The notes beneath the pieces were generated by a model. That model ran no database searches, was not told where the DNA came from, and saw nothing but the letters and a program-made list of their open reading frames with translations. A stretch of 7,742 bases of DNA from JBFWIL01 sp050256015 (GTDB lineage Bacteria > Bacteroidota > Bacteroidia > Bacteroidales > Prolixibacteraceae), in contig JBFWIL010000121.1 of NCBI GenBank assembly GCA_050256015.1, forward strand, positions 1 to 7,742, in the 5' to 3' direction. Numbering within the stretch: position 1 is the first letter of the stretch; each line of letters opens with the position of its first letter. The translations under genes and the position numbers were made by a program. Below are positions 1 through 6,369 of the stretch, in pieces.

Positions 1-1
1 C

Positions 2-1690
2 AACGGTAAAGGAGAATTATTTATCGGAGTGATTTTGAACGATATTTCCGAACGGAAAAAGGCCACACAGGCACTCAGGGAAAGCGAACAGAATTATCGG
101 GCCCTGATCGACGGCATGAATGAAACAGTATGGGTAATCGGGACTGACGGCCAGTTAATCGATGTGAACAAAAGAGCCATAACGGCAACAGGGTACAGCA
201 AGGAAGAACTGCTGAAAATGGGATTGCAAGGGCTGGATGCTTCTCTAAGCCGGGAGGAGATCACCAAACTGGTCAAACACATGCCCAAGGATCAGTTTCA
301 GATTTTTGAAACCGTTCACCGTACAAAAAAAGGCAGGTCCTATCCCGTTGAAGTATACTCAAGCCTTGTTACCTACCAGGGGCAAAAAGCCATCCTAAGC
401 ATTGCCCGGGACATCAGCTCCAGAAAGCAGATGGAAGCCCAACGCCGGTACGATGAAGATTCACGTCATGTGCTTTACGAGCTGGCCCAAACGGCCATCA
501 GTGCAAAATCTCTCGAAGAGATGGCTGTTATCTTCCGGATTAAACTGAGCAAGCTGTTCGACACCCGTAATTTTCTCCTCGCTCTGTATCATCCGGGAAC
601 AGACAGTCTGGGGAAAGTGCTCCTGATCAGTGAAAAAAGCCAGGAAGAAGCATGGCAATTCGAAAAGATATTTGCCAAACAGGTCATTTACCGCAGGGGT
701 TCCCTCCTGCTGGACAAAGCATCCTTTCTTCAGCTTGTCTCTGCACAAAAACTACAGCTGCCCCGTTCCCTGCCAGAAAACTGGCTGGGAGTGGCACTGA
801 TGGACGGGCAACAGGCTATCGGACTTATTCGCGTGCAAAGCTTTACCAATCCCCTGGCCTATAACAGAAGCAGTGTACGACTCCTTGAACTGGCCGCACA
901 GCAGTTAACCATGGTTGTGCTGCGCAACAGGATGATCCTTGACCTGATTGCAGCCAAGGAAAAAGCAGAAGAAAGTGAACGGCTACGCGCTGCTTTCCTG
1001 GCCAACATGAGCCATGAAATACGAACGCCCATGAACGGCATCCTGGGATTTCTTAGTTTGCTTGAAACTCCGGACCTGGAAGAGGAAAACAAAAAAGAAT
1101 ATATCAACATAGTCAACAAAAGCGGACAACGTCTGCTGGAAACCATCAACGATATCATCGAGATATCCAAAATAGAGGCCGGAGAATCCAGGCTAAACAG
1201 CATGGTGGTCAACATCCGTGAGATCCTGCAGTACCAACTGGATTTTTTCCAACCGCAGGCTGAGGAGAAAGGGCTGCACTTATTTATAAAAAAACAATTA
1301 AAACAGGACGAAGCCCTGGTCCAGACCGACAAGCACAAACTGGAAGGAATCCTGACCAACCTCATCAAAAACGCACTGAAGTTCACAGAAGAAGGCTATG
1401 TGGAACTGGGAAACTACCGGGAAGGAAACCGGCTTGTTTTTTATGTGAAAGACACAGGGAAAGGCATTCCTCCGGAACGCATTGGCACCATCTTTGAGCG
1501 CTTTGTCCAAGCCGACCAGGAATTAACCCGGGCCTACGAAGGCTCAGGACTCGGCCTGGCCATCGCAAAAGCATATCTGGACACGCTTGGCGGAGAGATC
1601 AGTGTACAGTCAACGCCTGGACAGGGCAGCTGTTTTACTTTTTATATCCCCTGGCTGCCGGCACAACAGACCGGTCCCCGAAAGCAGTGA
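2..1690 (+). CDS. PAS-PAS-GAF hybrid-type sensor histidine kinase without receiver domain (5' partial)
   Basis: Signal-transducing histidine kinase, partial. The frame is open to the left edge, and codons before the GTG at 29 (NGKGELFIG, then V-I-L-N-D-I-S-E-R-K-K) read as the end of an upstream PAS domain, so that GTG is an internal Val and not the start. Numbering from 29: a PAS domain at about 15-130 ending in the usual ARDISSRK linker; a GAF-like domain at about 145-300; a short coiled linker; a HisKA domain with H-box SHEIRTP (phospho-acceptor His329); and a HATPase_c domain with N-box Asn448, G1 box DTGKGI (475-480), F-box IFERF (488-492) and G2 box GSGLGL (505-510). It ends about 15 residues after the ATPase fold with no receiver domain, so the phosphate must pass to a separate response regulator. 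No membrane segment is visible in the part present. The ligand is unknown. It converges with the peroxidase gene across a 96-nt gap. Confidence 0.93.
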   Translation, partial: NGKGELFIGVILNDISERKKATQALRESEQNYRALIDGMNETVWVIGTDGQLIDVNKRAITATGYSKEELLKMGLQGLDASLSREEITKLVKHMPKDQFQIFETVHRTKKGRSYPVEVYSSLVTYQGQKAILSIARDISSRKQMEAQRRYDEDSRHVLYELAQTAISAKSLEEMAVIFRIKLSKLFDTRNFLLALYHPGTDSLGKVLLISEKSQEEAWQFEKIFAKQVIYRRGSLLLDKASFLQLVSAQKLQLPRSLPENWLGVALMDGQQAIGLIRVQSFTNPLAYNRSSVRLLELAAQQLTMVVLRNRMILDLIAAKEKAEESERLRAAFLANMSHEIRTPMNGILGFLSLLETPDLEEENKKEYINIVNKSGQRLLETINDIIEISKIEAGESRLNSMVVNIREILQYQLDFFQPQAEEKGLHLFIKKQLKQDEALVQTDKHKLEGILTNLIKNALKFTEEGYVELGNYREGNRLVFYVKDTGKGIPPERIGTIFERFVQADQELTRAYEGSGLGLAIAKAYLDTLGGEISVQSTPGQGSCFTFYIPWLPAQQTGPRKQ

Positions 1691-1710
1691 TCCGGATCCC
1701 CGCATTGTGC

Positions 1711-1727
1711 CGGCTTACCTCAAGCCG
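1711..1727. other. Small hairpin between two convergent genes
   Basis: A perfect 6-bp stem (CGGCTT / AAGCCG) with a 5-nt loop lies in the 96-nt gap where the histidine kinase and the peroxidase genes converge. It has no T-run on either side, so it is not a classical intrinsic terminator. It could still help end transcription or protect 3' ends. Nothing else recognisable lies in 1691-1786. Confidence 0.25.
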
Positions 1728-1786
1728 ATAAGACCAGGAAATGGACAGTAGCTTACTCTCCCGAAAACCGGCAAGATGCAGATCTG

Positions 1787-2296
1787 CTACAGGCTCCGGA
1801 TCACTTCCAGGGAAGCCTCATAATCAGGTTCTTTAGCAATCTCCGGCACATATTCCACATACTGAACCACCCCTTTCCGGTCTACAACCACCGTCCCGCG
1901 GGCCAGCAGGCGAAGTTCCTTAATCAGGAATCCGTATTTGGAACCAAAGTCGACATTCCTGTGATCGGACAAGGTGACCACCTTATCCAGCCCTTCCGCT
2001 GCGCAGAAACGCTGCTGGGCAAAGGGCAGGTCACAGGAAACCGACAGCACAACGGCATCCCCCAGCTTTGAGGCTTCTGCATTAAAGCGCCGGTTCTGGG
2101 CCTGGCACACACCGGTATCAATAGATGGATAAACAGCAATCACCCTCACTTTTCCATCGTAATCAGAGAGGCTTACCGGACACATATCCGCCCCCAATAC
2201 AGTAAAATCAGGGGCCTGATCACCCACGTTAATCTCATTTCCAAGCAGGGTCACCGGGTTCCCCTTAAAAGTGACTTTTCCAGTTCTTTCTTTCAT
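1787..2296 (-). CDS. tpx: Thiol peroxidase, Tpx-type 2-Cys peroxiredoxin
   Basis: Atypical 2-Cys peroxiredoxin that reduces hydrogen peroxide and organic (lipid) hydroperoxides, normally recycled by thioredoxin. It is probably soluble; no signal peptide is seen. The 169-residue length fits the family. The signature PSIDTGVC gives Thr61 and the peroxidatic Cys64, followed by the family's RRFN. The resolving cysteine is Cys98 in the segment DLPFAQQRFC, matching the Cys61/Cys95 pair of E. coli Tpx, and Arg133 is the likely active-site arginine. Two further cysteines (39 and 88) are not part of the known mechanism. The ATG at 2294-2296 gives the expected N-terminus (KVTFKGNPVTLLG), preceded by an AT-rich leader without Shine-Dalgarno. 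It is transcribed alone, divergent from the phosphoesterase gene and convergent with the kinase gene. Oxidative-stress control is plausible but no operator was identified. Confidence 0.95.
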   Translation of the reverse strand: MKERTGKVTFKGNPVTLLGNEINVGDQAPDFTVLGADMCPVSLSDYDGKVRVIAVYPSIDTGVCQAQNRRFNAEASKLGDAVVLSVSCDLPFAQQRFCAAEGLDKVVTLSDHRNVDFGSKYGFLIKELRLLARGTVVVDRKGVVQYVEYVPEIAKEPDYEASLEVIRSL

Positions 2297-2358
2297 TCGT
2301 TTATATTTTAATTTTCAATCGTGACGCACGGAACTACCTGATAACCATTTGCCGGTGC

Positions 2359-2374
2359 GAGCAATGTTTTGCTC
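2359..2374. other. Short inverted repeat upstream of tpx
   Basis: GAGCAA and TTGCTC form a 6-bp stem with a 4-nt loop, about 60 nt upstream of the tpx start. It could be an operator half-site pair or a hairpin in the tpx leader. No regulator can be named, and a 6-bp repeat may arise by chance. Confidence 0.2.
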
Positions 2375-2427
2375 AGGGCATTTCATCAAATATTTTCCAA
2401 TAGAACAAAGATCAATCAAAGATGTTT

Positions 2428-2458
2428 ATCCGGAATGCCAGACTCCGGTCTGCCGGAT
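2428..2458. other. Bulged hairpin in the tpx / phosphoesterase divergent spacer
   Basis: An outer 6-bp stem (ATCCGG / CCGGAT) encloses an inner 5-bp stem (CAGAC / GTCTG) with a TCCG loop; one side has a 5-nt bulge (AATGC). It is followed by a 10-bp palindrome, GTTAATTAAC, at 2461-2470. No T-run follows, so it is not an intrinsic terminator. It sits in the ~255-nt region that must hold promoters for both divergent genes. An operator or a dispersed REP-like repeat unit are both possible. Confidence 0.3.
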
Positions 2459-2528
2459 TGGTTAATTAACTACCGTACTTTCATCGCTGAATTAATCGTT
2501 CTTTAACCGCTTTGTAATCTGCAATATC

Positions 2529-2536
2529 CACCTTTG
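2529..2536 (+). promoter_or_regulatory. Possible -7 promoter element of the phosphoesterase operon
   Basis: CACCTTTG matches the Bacteroidota -7 consensus TAnnTTTG except at its first base, and lies 15 nt before the ATG at 2552. A TTTG at 2511-2514 could be the -33 element, but the 14-nt spacing is shorter than usual. The same octamer precedes the membrane-protein gene at 5228. Confidence 0.3.
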
Positions 2537-2551
2537 TGCCGGTTAAACAAA

Positions 2552-3394
2552 ATGAAGATGAACCCACGACAACCGGAAATCGCTGTTCTTTCCGACATCC
2601 ACCTGGGCACCCATGCCTGTAAGGCAAAAAAGGTACTGAAATACCTCAAATCGATCTCTCCCGGGATGCTGGTTCTAAACGGCGATATCATCGACTCCTG
2701 GCGGTTTTCCCGTAACTATTTCCCTAAAACTCACCTGAAGGTGGTACGACAGCTGATCCGGATGCTGGGAAAAGGCGTTAAAATTGTATACATCACTGGC
2801 AATCACGACGAGTTTTTGCGCAGATTCAGCCATATGAAACTGGGAAACCTGAGCATTGTCAACCAGCTTGTGCTGGAACTGAACGGACAGAAAACCTGGA
2901 TTTTTCACGGCGACATTTTTGATCATGTCATTCATCACGCCCGCTGGCTGGCGAAGCTGGGTGCTGCAGGATACGGACTGCTCAGCCTGATTAACAAGGC
3001 CTTCAACCGCATTCTCCGGCTTGTGGGTTCAAAAGAAACATTCCTGTACAAAAAACTGAAAGAAAAATTTGTCAGGAGCAAACCCGATTCCACAGAGTTC
3101 GAGCAGGCAGTATGCAGAATGGCTGCAACACGCGGCTTCCGTACAGTAATATGCGGGCACACCCACAATCCGCAGGATAAGCTGATGTTTCATGGGCCTA
3201 AGTCGGTCCGCTACCTCAACTGTGGCGACTGGTTGGAAAATTTCACCGCAACCGAATATTACAACGGATGCTGGCATCTATGCTTCTTTCCGGAGGGAAA
3301 AGAACCAGAAACAATTGCTGAAGAACCGGATATACCGGGTTACCGGGAAGTTTACCAGTCCCTTTACAGGGAACTGTCCATGAATCTGCAGTAA
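2552..3394 (+). CDS. LpxH-like calcineurin-type phosphoesterase (UDP-2,3-diacylglucosamine diphosphatase family)
   Basis: Metal-dependent phosphoesterase of the calcineurin fold, closest in pattern to UDP-2,3-diacylglucosamine pyrophosphatases, which make lipid X in lipid A synthesis at the inner face of the cytoplasmic membrane. From the ATG at 2552 (280 aa) the full metal-site set is visible: D15-x-H17 (SDIHLG), G44-D45 (NGDIID), G83-N84-H85-D86, H119-G-D121, and the C-terminal G202-H-T-H205. Residues 128-175 carry a basic, helical insert (RWLAKLG...LYKKLKEKF) of the kind LpxH-family enzymes use for membrane and lipid binding. ATG 2552 (or 2558) is preferred over the TTG at 2534, because that TTG lies inside a candidate -7 promoter element. 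The stop is 2 nt before the glycosyltransferase ATG, so the two are co-transcribed. LpxH activity itself is inferred; a related diphosphatase for another lipid or nucleotide remains possible. Confidence 0.82.
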   Translation: MKMNPRQPEIAVLSDIHLGTHACKAKKVLKYLKSISPGMLVLNGDIIDSWRFSRNYFPKTHLKVVRQLIRMLGKGVKIVYITGNHDEFLRRFSHMKLGNLSIVNQLVLELNGQKTWIFHGDIFDHVIHHARWLAKLGAAGYGLLSLINKAFNRILRLVGSKETFLYKKLKEKFVRSKPDSTEFEQAVCRMAATRGFRTVICGHTHNPQDKLMFHGPKSVRYLNCGDWLENFTATEYYNGCWHLCFFPEGKEPETIAEEPDIPGYREVYQSLYRELSMNLQ

Positions 3395-3396
3395 AC

Positions 3397-4452
3397 ATGA
3401 AAATACTTTACGCTATTCAGGGAACAGGTAACGGACATCTGGCCCGGGCCACGGAAATTGTTCCCCTGCTGAGCAGCATGGGAGAAACCAAAGTACTGGT
3501 CAGCGGCATCCAGGGAGACCTGAGCTTACCTTTTCCTGTACACTACCGGCTGTACGGCTTGAGTTTTATCTTCGGGGAAAAGGGGGGAGTAGACCTGTGG
3601 ACAACCTTATGCCGGCTGCGACCTCTGCGTTTTTTCCTTGACCTGATCCGGCTTCCGGTACATGATTATGATCTGGTGCTCTGTGATTTTGAGCCGGTAT
3701 CGGCCTGGGCATGCCGGCTAAAAGGCAAAGCCTGCACCGGAATCAGTCACCAGCTTGCCGTGGTGCATCCTGCTGCACCGCATCCGGCAAGAACAAACTT
3801 CTGGGGCAAACTGATTCTGAACCATTATGCTCCGGTAACCCACCGCTACGGTTTTCACTTCAGCAAGCTGGACAGGCATCATTTCAGTCCGGTAATCCGC
3901 CGGGCAATCAGGCAAACTTCACCTTCCGACATGGGACACTACACCGTCTACCTCCCGGCATACGGAGATTCGGAAATCCTTTCCGCACTCCAGGCCTTTC
4001 CCGAAAAGAACTGGGAGGTGTTTTCCAAGCACTGCAAAAAAAGCTACCGAAAAGGCAATATTAGCGTTCGTCCGGTATCCCTGGAAGCTTTTACAGTTTC
4101 CTTCACAAGCTGCAGAGGAATTCTTTGTTCGGCAGGTTTTGAAACTCCGGCCGAAGCCCTGTATATGGGCAAAAAGCTCTGCGTAATTCCCATGAGCAAC
4201 CAGTACGAACAAGCCTGCAACGCAGCCTTTCTGTCTGCAATGGGCATTTTTGTCATCCCCCGGCTGCAAGGAAAATACCGGGAGCTGAGAAACTGGCTGG
4301 ATACAGGACCGGTCATCCGGATAAATTATCCCGACGAGACGATCCTGATTCTGGATACAATCCTGCGGGAAGGAACAACAAAATCTGGGAAAGTATCCGC
4401 AATGCCCGGCATCCTTTCCCAGATCCGCACTATCCTGCAACGGCAATTTTAA
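3397..4452 (+). CDS. MurG/GT28-like GT-B glycosyltransferase (MJ1255-type)
   Basis: Predicted GT-B fold glycosyltransferase of 351 aa. The N-terminal glycine-rich loop G9-T-G-N-G-H14, followed by LARA, opens the first Rossmann domain as in MurG and the MJ1255-type proteins. C97-less acidic motif D97-F-E99 (after VLC) and the SHQ at 117-119 follow. The C-terminal nucleotide-sugar half holds CSAGFETPAEAL (244-255) and PMSNQYEQ (265-272), the usual donor-binding stretch where a Gly-rich loop and E/Q residues contact the sugar nucleotide. No transmembrane segment is evident; such enzymes bind the membrane peripherally. It starts 2 nt after the phosphoesterase stop, so the two probably serve one pathway, most simply glycolipid or lipopolysaccharide precursor metabolism. 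Donor and acceptor cannot be read from sequence. The last 23 nt overlap the 3' end of the opposite-strand YhcH gene. Confidence 0.82.
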   Translation: MKILYAIQGTGNGHLARATEIVPLLSSMGETKVLVSGIQGDLSLPFPVHYRLYGLSFIFGEKGGVDLWTTLCRLRPLRFFLDLIRLPVHDYDLVLCDFEPVSAWACRLKGKACTGISHQLAVVHPAAPHPARTNFWGKLILNHYAPVTHRYGFHFSKLDRHHFSPVIRRAIRQTSPSDMGHYTVYLPAYGDSEILSALQAFPEKNWEVFSKHCKKSYRKGNISVRPVSLEAFTVSFTSCRGILCSAGFETPAEALYMGKKLCVIPMSNQYEQACNAAFLSAMGIFVIPRLQGKYRELRNWLDTGPVIRINYPDETILILDTILREGTTKSGKVSAMPGILSQIRTILQRQF

Positions 4453-4957
4453 TCACCAGCTTCTTCACCGGTTCCGGTTCACCGATCCGCATACCCGGAC
4501 GGTGTACATCTGCGGGGAAAAACAGAAAACAAACCTTCGGATTGGCTTTAAAATACGCTCCGCCATCCTGCTCCCCATAAAAAAGCAAGTCCTTCTCTTC
4601 CTGGTATGGCAGGGCATTCCGGGCTTCTTTCAGCGAAAGAACCCCCATGTTCTCCTCGCCCCGGATCAGATACTGCAAATCGATAAACTTCCGGTGTGCT
4701 TCCCATTTGGCCTCTTCCGGAGGCTTGGTCAGGTACTCCGAAACAATGGCAACCGCTTCATTTCCCTTCAGCGGATATTTCCCAACAGGCTTGTCTTTCA
4801 GGTCTCCGCCTTTGAGAAAATCGAAAGCGGCATCCCAAAGATCCTGCCGCTTATGATACTGAACATAGAATTCCTGCAAATTCACCGAAGAATGTATCCG
4901 GACCGGCAATCCCCTGTTCCAGTTTCCGTTTTCAAACCATTCCTTTTCTTTATTCAT
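4430..4957 (-). CDS. YhcH/YjgK/YiaL (DUF386) family sugar-metabolism protein
   Basis: A 175-aa member of the YhcH/YjgK/YiaL beta-barrel family. Family members accompany sialic acid and other sugar-acid catabolic genes, and one group has been assigned as N-acetylneuraminate anomerases. The diagnostic features are W85-E-A-H88 with F-I-D93-L-Q, the GEENMGV stretch (101 onward), F-P-A-D-V-H152 near the C-terminus and the terminal strand KKLVIKI; the His/Glu/Asp residues probably bind a metal. Length and the start at 4955-4957 fit the family. No nan or other sugar-catabolic genes are in the window, so its substrate here is open. It converges on the glycosyltransferase gene with a 23-nt overlap, and lies 21 nt downstream of a small frame (4979-5152) on the same strand that may be co-transcribed. 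Confidence 0.9.
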   Translation of the reverse strand: MNKEKEWFENGNWNRGLPVRIHSSVNLQEFYVQYHKRQDLWDAAFDFLKGGDLKDKPVGKYPLKGNEAVAIVSEYLTKPPEEAKWEAHRKFIDLQYLIRGEENMGVLSLKEARNALPYQEEKDLLFYGEQDGGAYFKANPKVCFLFFPADVHRPGMRIGEPEPVKKLVIKIAVAG

Positions 4958-4978
4958 ATTATGCGATTTAAGAAATAA

Positions 4979-5152
4979 TTAATATTCACCATCCATCCCG
5001 TGCGCTTTCCCAAAAACCAGAGAACAGCCACCGTACAGCACCTGCCGGCCCGTCATGCTTTCAGTATAGGAAAAACAGGCCACAGCAACTTTCTTTTCAA
5101 CAAAAGTAATGATTCCTGTACCATCTTTGTTTCCTTTTTTAAATGATTTCAC
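4979..5152 (-). CDS. Possible small protein upstream of yhcH (57 aa, unrecognised)
   Basis: A 57-codon frame read from a GTG at 5150-5152, too short for a usual ORF cut-off. The translation runs KSFKKGNKDG, then an alternating hydrophobic/polar stretch (GIITFVEKKVAVACFSY), then TESMTGRQVLYGGC, and ends SLVFGKAHGMDGEY. Codon use is mixed and natural, and the composition suggests a small beta-rich soluble protein. The frame stays open upstream to a TGA at 5187-5189 without an ATG, so the start is uncertain and the protein could be a 5'-decayed remnant. It is 21 nt upstream of yhcH on the same strand, as in an operon. No family was recognised. Apart from this frame and the candidate promoter at 5228, the 307-nt gap 4958-5264 shows nothing recognisable. 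Confidence 0.4.
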   Translation of the reverse strand: MKSFKKGNKDGTGIITFVEKKVAVACFSYTESMTGRQVLYGGCSLVFGKAHGMDGEY

Positions 5153-5227
5153 AGGAGAACTCTCCCCTGAAAGGTTAAGAAATCATAAATTATAACAAAC
5201 AGGAACACGGATATCCGGGTTTTTTAT

Positions 5228-5235
5228 CACCTTTG
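5228..5235 (+). promoter_or_regulatory. Possible -7 promoter element of the membrane-protein gene
   Basis: CACCTTTG, one mismatch from TAnnTTTG, lies 29 nt before the ATG at 5265. Transcription would start near 5242 and give a leader of about 23 nt, with a purine-rich AAGGAAGAG before the start codon. No convincing -33 element was found. Confidence 0.35.
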
Positions 5236-5264
5236 CTCCGATTCTAAAGAAGGAAGAGAAAAAG

Positions 5265-5774
5265 ATGAGTGCAGGAATTATTTTAAAAATTATCCATGTT
5301 TATCTGCTGGCAACAGTCAAGTATATACTGACTTTCCCGTATGCACTGGTCATCGGACTCGATTTCACCCAGACTATTATTTCGGTCACGATAGGCGGAA
5401 TCAGCGGCTTTTTCTTTTTCTATCATTTCAGCGGCGTTATCCTTAACAGCTTTAACCGGTATAAGGGAACAATCCACACCCATATAAAAAAATACCTGTT
5501 TATTGATCTCAAAAAGCTTTTCCGGAAAAGTTCATCCGGCAAACCGGTATTCAATAAACATTCCCGATTCTTCATTCGTCTAAAAAGCAATTACGGGTTC
5601 TGGGGCATTGTCATTGCAACCCCCATTTTACTGAGCATACCCATCGGCGCCTTCCTGCTGAAAAAATACTATTCCCGGGAAAAACACCTGCTGCCCTACA
5701 TGATGGTTTCCATCCTGGGCTGGTCGCTGGTGTTCACTACCATCGCCGTCATCATACCCAAACAACCGCTTTAA
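5265..5774 (+). CDS. Small integral membrane protein, four predicted segments
   Basis: A 169-aa basic, hydrophobic protein of unrecognised exact function. Hydrophobic stretches lie at about residues 5-31, 36-60, 111-132 and 144-164. They are separated by a basic, probably cytoplasmic loop (about 62-108, rich in K/R with KKYLFIDLKKLFRKSS). The third segment carries the helix-breaking run A-T-P-I-L-L-S-I-P-I-G (118-128), reminiscent of the TP..L.SIPIG pattern in small VTT/'small multidrug export'-like membrane proteins. That resemblance is from memory and weak. ATG 5265 is preceded by a purine-rich stretch and a candidate promoter. It appears to be monocistronic, with a hairpin plus T-run at 5874-5919 downstream. 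A transport or stress-related role would be a guess. Confidence 0.75.
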   Translation: MSAGIILKIIHVYLLATVKYILTFPYALVIGLDFTQTIISVTIGGISGFFFFYHFSGVILNSFNRYKGTIHTHIKKYLFIDLKKLFRKSSSGKPVFNKHSRFFIRLKSNYGFWGIVIATPILLSIPIGAFLLKKYYSREKHLLPYMMVSILGWSLVFTTIAVIIPKQPL

Positions 5775-5779
5775 AAACA

Positions 5780-5806
5780 GCAGGAAACTCATTCCTGCCG
5801 CAGGAA
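5780..5806. repeat. Alternating hairpin: GCAGGAA - TTCCTGC - GCAGGAA
   Basis: Six nt after the membrane-protein stop, TTCCTGC (5792-5798) can pair with GCAGGAA either upstream (5780-5786, 5-nt loop) or downstream (5800-5806, 1-nt centre, a DNA-level palindrome). There is no T-run directly after it. It may stabilise the mRNA 3' end or be a protein-binding palindrome. Confidence 0.3.
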
Positions 5807-5873
5807 GTCATCAAGGAGGCGGATAAATCCAAGCAAGTTTATTCAAGGAACAGGAAAAGCAGAAACAAAAGAT

Positions 5874-5919
5874 AACCGAAGGCAAATAACAAATACATAG
5901 GATTTTCGGTTTTTTTTTT
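5874..5919 (+). terminator. Probable intrinsic terminator of the membrane-protein gene
   Basis: AACCGAA (5874-5880) and TTCGGTT (5905-5911) form a 7-bp stem followed by a T-run of ten (5910-5919). The 24-nt loop is long for an intrinsic terminator, which lowers confidence, but the T-run directly after the stem is typical. It separates the membrane-protein gene from the tRNA unit. Confidence 0.45.
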
Positions 5920-5949
5920 GCGGAGAGCATGCTAGTAGGATTTTTTTTA

Positions 5950-5957
5950 TAATTTTG
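5950..5957 (+). promoter_or_regulatory. -7 promoter element of the tRNA-Gln operon
   Basis: TAATTTTG is an exact match to the Bacteroidota -7 consensus TAnnTTTG, 29 nt before the first base of the first tRNA. Transcription would begin near 5964. No TTTG lies at the normal -33 distance; the nearest, at 5917-5920, is too far. The preceding T-rich tract (5941-5948) may act as an upstream element. Confidence 0.45.
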
Positions 5958-5986
5958 CGCTGTCTTTAGCGAAAAGACGGAATGAT

Positions 5987-6059
5987 TGACCCGTGGTGTA
6001 ACTGGCAACACGTCTGATTTTGGTTCAGAAGAGTCCAGGTTCGAGCCCTGGCGGGTCAA
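5987..6059 (+). tRNA. tRNA-Gln (anticodon TTG)
   Basis: A 73-nt cloverleaf. The acceptor stem TGACCCG / CGGGTCA begins with the U1-A72 pair typical of bacterial tRNA-Gln, with discriminator A73. D arm GTG...CAC; anticodon stem TCTGA / TCAGA with loop TTTTGGT, so the anticodon TTG sits at 6020-6022 and reads CAA (and CAG by wobble). T arm CCAGG-TTCGAGC-CCTGG. CCA is not encoded. It is the first of two tandem glutamine tRNAs, 10 nt apart. Confidence 0.97.
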
Positions 6060-6069
6060 CAAGAAAAAC

Positions 6070-6142
6070 TGTCCTGTGGTGTAATTGGCAACACGTCTGA
6101 CTCTGGATCAGAAGAGTCCAGGTTCGAGCCCTGGCAGGACAA
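6070..6142 (+). tRNA. tRNA-Gln (anticodon CTG)
   Basis: A 73-nt cloverleaf with acceptor TGTCCTG / CAGGACA, discriminator A, anticodon stem TCTGA / TCAGA and loop CTCTGGA. The anticodon CTG at 6103-6105 reads the CAG codon. CCA is not encoded. It shares an exact 28-nt block with the first tRNA (6025-6052 and 6108-6135), so the pair arose by duplication with later change of acceptor stem and anticodon. It is followed at once by an intrinsic terminator. Confidence 0.97.
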
Positions 6143-6150
6143 CATGAAGA

Positions 6151-6369
6151 TTAAAGAGTTACAAAGATGAAAAATTGTAACTCTTTTTTATTTCTAAACA
6201 TTTTAATAAACAATTCTGGAATTAGCTCAATCTTCTCCTCACAATTATACTTCTGATTCCTGGCACTGGCAAGATTAATATAACCCAAAGATTTAGCGAT
6301 CTGATCCCAGCTTCCATTCAGATAATAATATCGTTCCAATAGCTGCTGGCAGGTATCACCAAGGTCATA
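6151..6369 (-). pseudogene. Sigma-70 family factor remnant (region 4 only), 5' end lost
   Basis: C-terminal fragment of an RNA polymerase sigma factor. Read leftward from about 6369 the frame gives YDLGDTCQQLLERYYYLNG, then SWDQIAKSLGYINLASAR and NQKYNCEEKI. This is the helix-turn-helix of region 4 as seen in Bacteroidota ECF-like sigma factors (L-G-x-x-C-x-x-L-L, then IA..LGY.N...A...KYKC). Regions 1-2, including the -10-binding part, are absent. Upstream of 6370 the same frame stays open to a TAA at 6427-6429, but becomes F/I/K-rich and no longer looks like a sigma factor, and there is no ATG. The stop at 6151-6153 lies in the terminator hairpin. It was probably cut by a rearrangement near 6362-6372, so it is non-functional. 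Confidence 0.6.
6153..6189 (+). terminator. Intrinsic terminator after the tRNA-Gln pair
   Basis: A perfect 12-bp stem, AAAGAGTTACAA (6153-6164) with TTGTAACTCTTT (6175-6186), has a 10-nt loop and continues into a T-run. It lies 11 nt after the second tRNA. On the other strand the same hairpin covers the very end of the sigma-factor remnant, where the trailing T-stretch is weaker, so it may work mainly in the tRNA direction. Confidence 0.75.

Noticed and set aside
29..31. GTG as the start of the histidine kinase
   Set aside because: The frame is open upstream to base 2 and reads as the end of a PAS domain (FIGVILNDISERKK), so the codon is internal and the gene is cut by the window edge.
859..1386. 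175-codon minus-strand frame opposite the kinase
   Set aside because: Its translation is Ser/Leu/Arg-rich and it covers the HisKA region; a shadow frame.
3919..4446. 175-codon minus-strand frame opposite the glycosyltransferase
   Set aside because: It is antisense to a gene with clear GT-B motifs, and its translation is Cys/His/Gln-rich with no family pattern.
4502..4978. 158-codon plus-strand frame opposite yhcH
   Set aside because: YhcH on the other strand matches its family over its full length; this frame shows no motif.
5910..5948. T-runs (5910-5919, 5941-5948) as a phase-variable homopolymer switch
   Set aside because: They lie in non-coding sequence, one directly after a terminator stem, and are better explained by termination and the AT-rich tRNA promoter.
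5811..6062. 83-codon minus-strand frame
   Set aside because: It runs antisense through the whole first tRNA-Gln and the terminator T-run; its N-terminal residues are tRNA-derived and the rest is low complexity.
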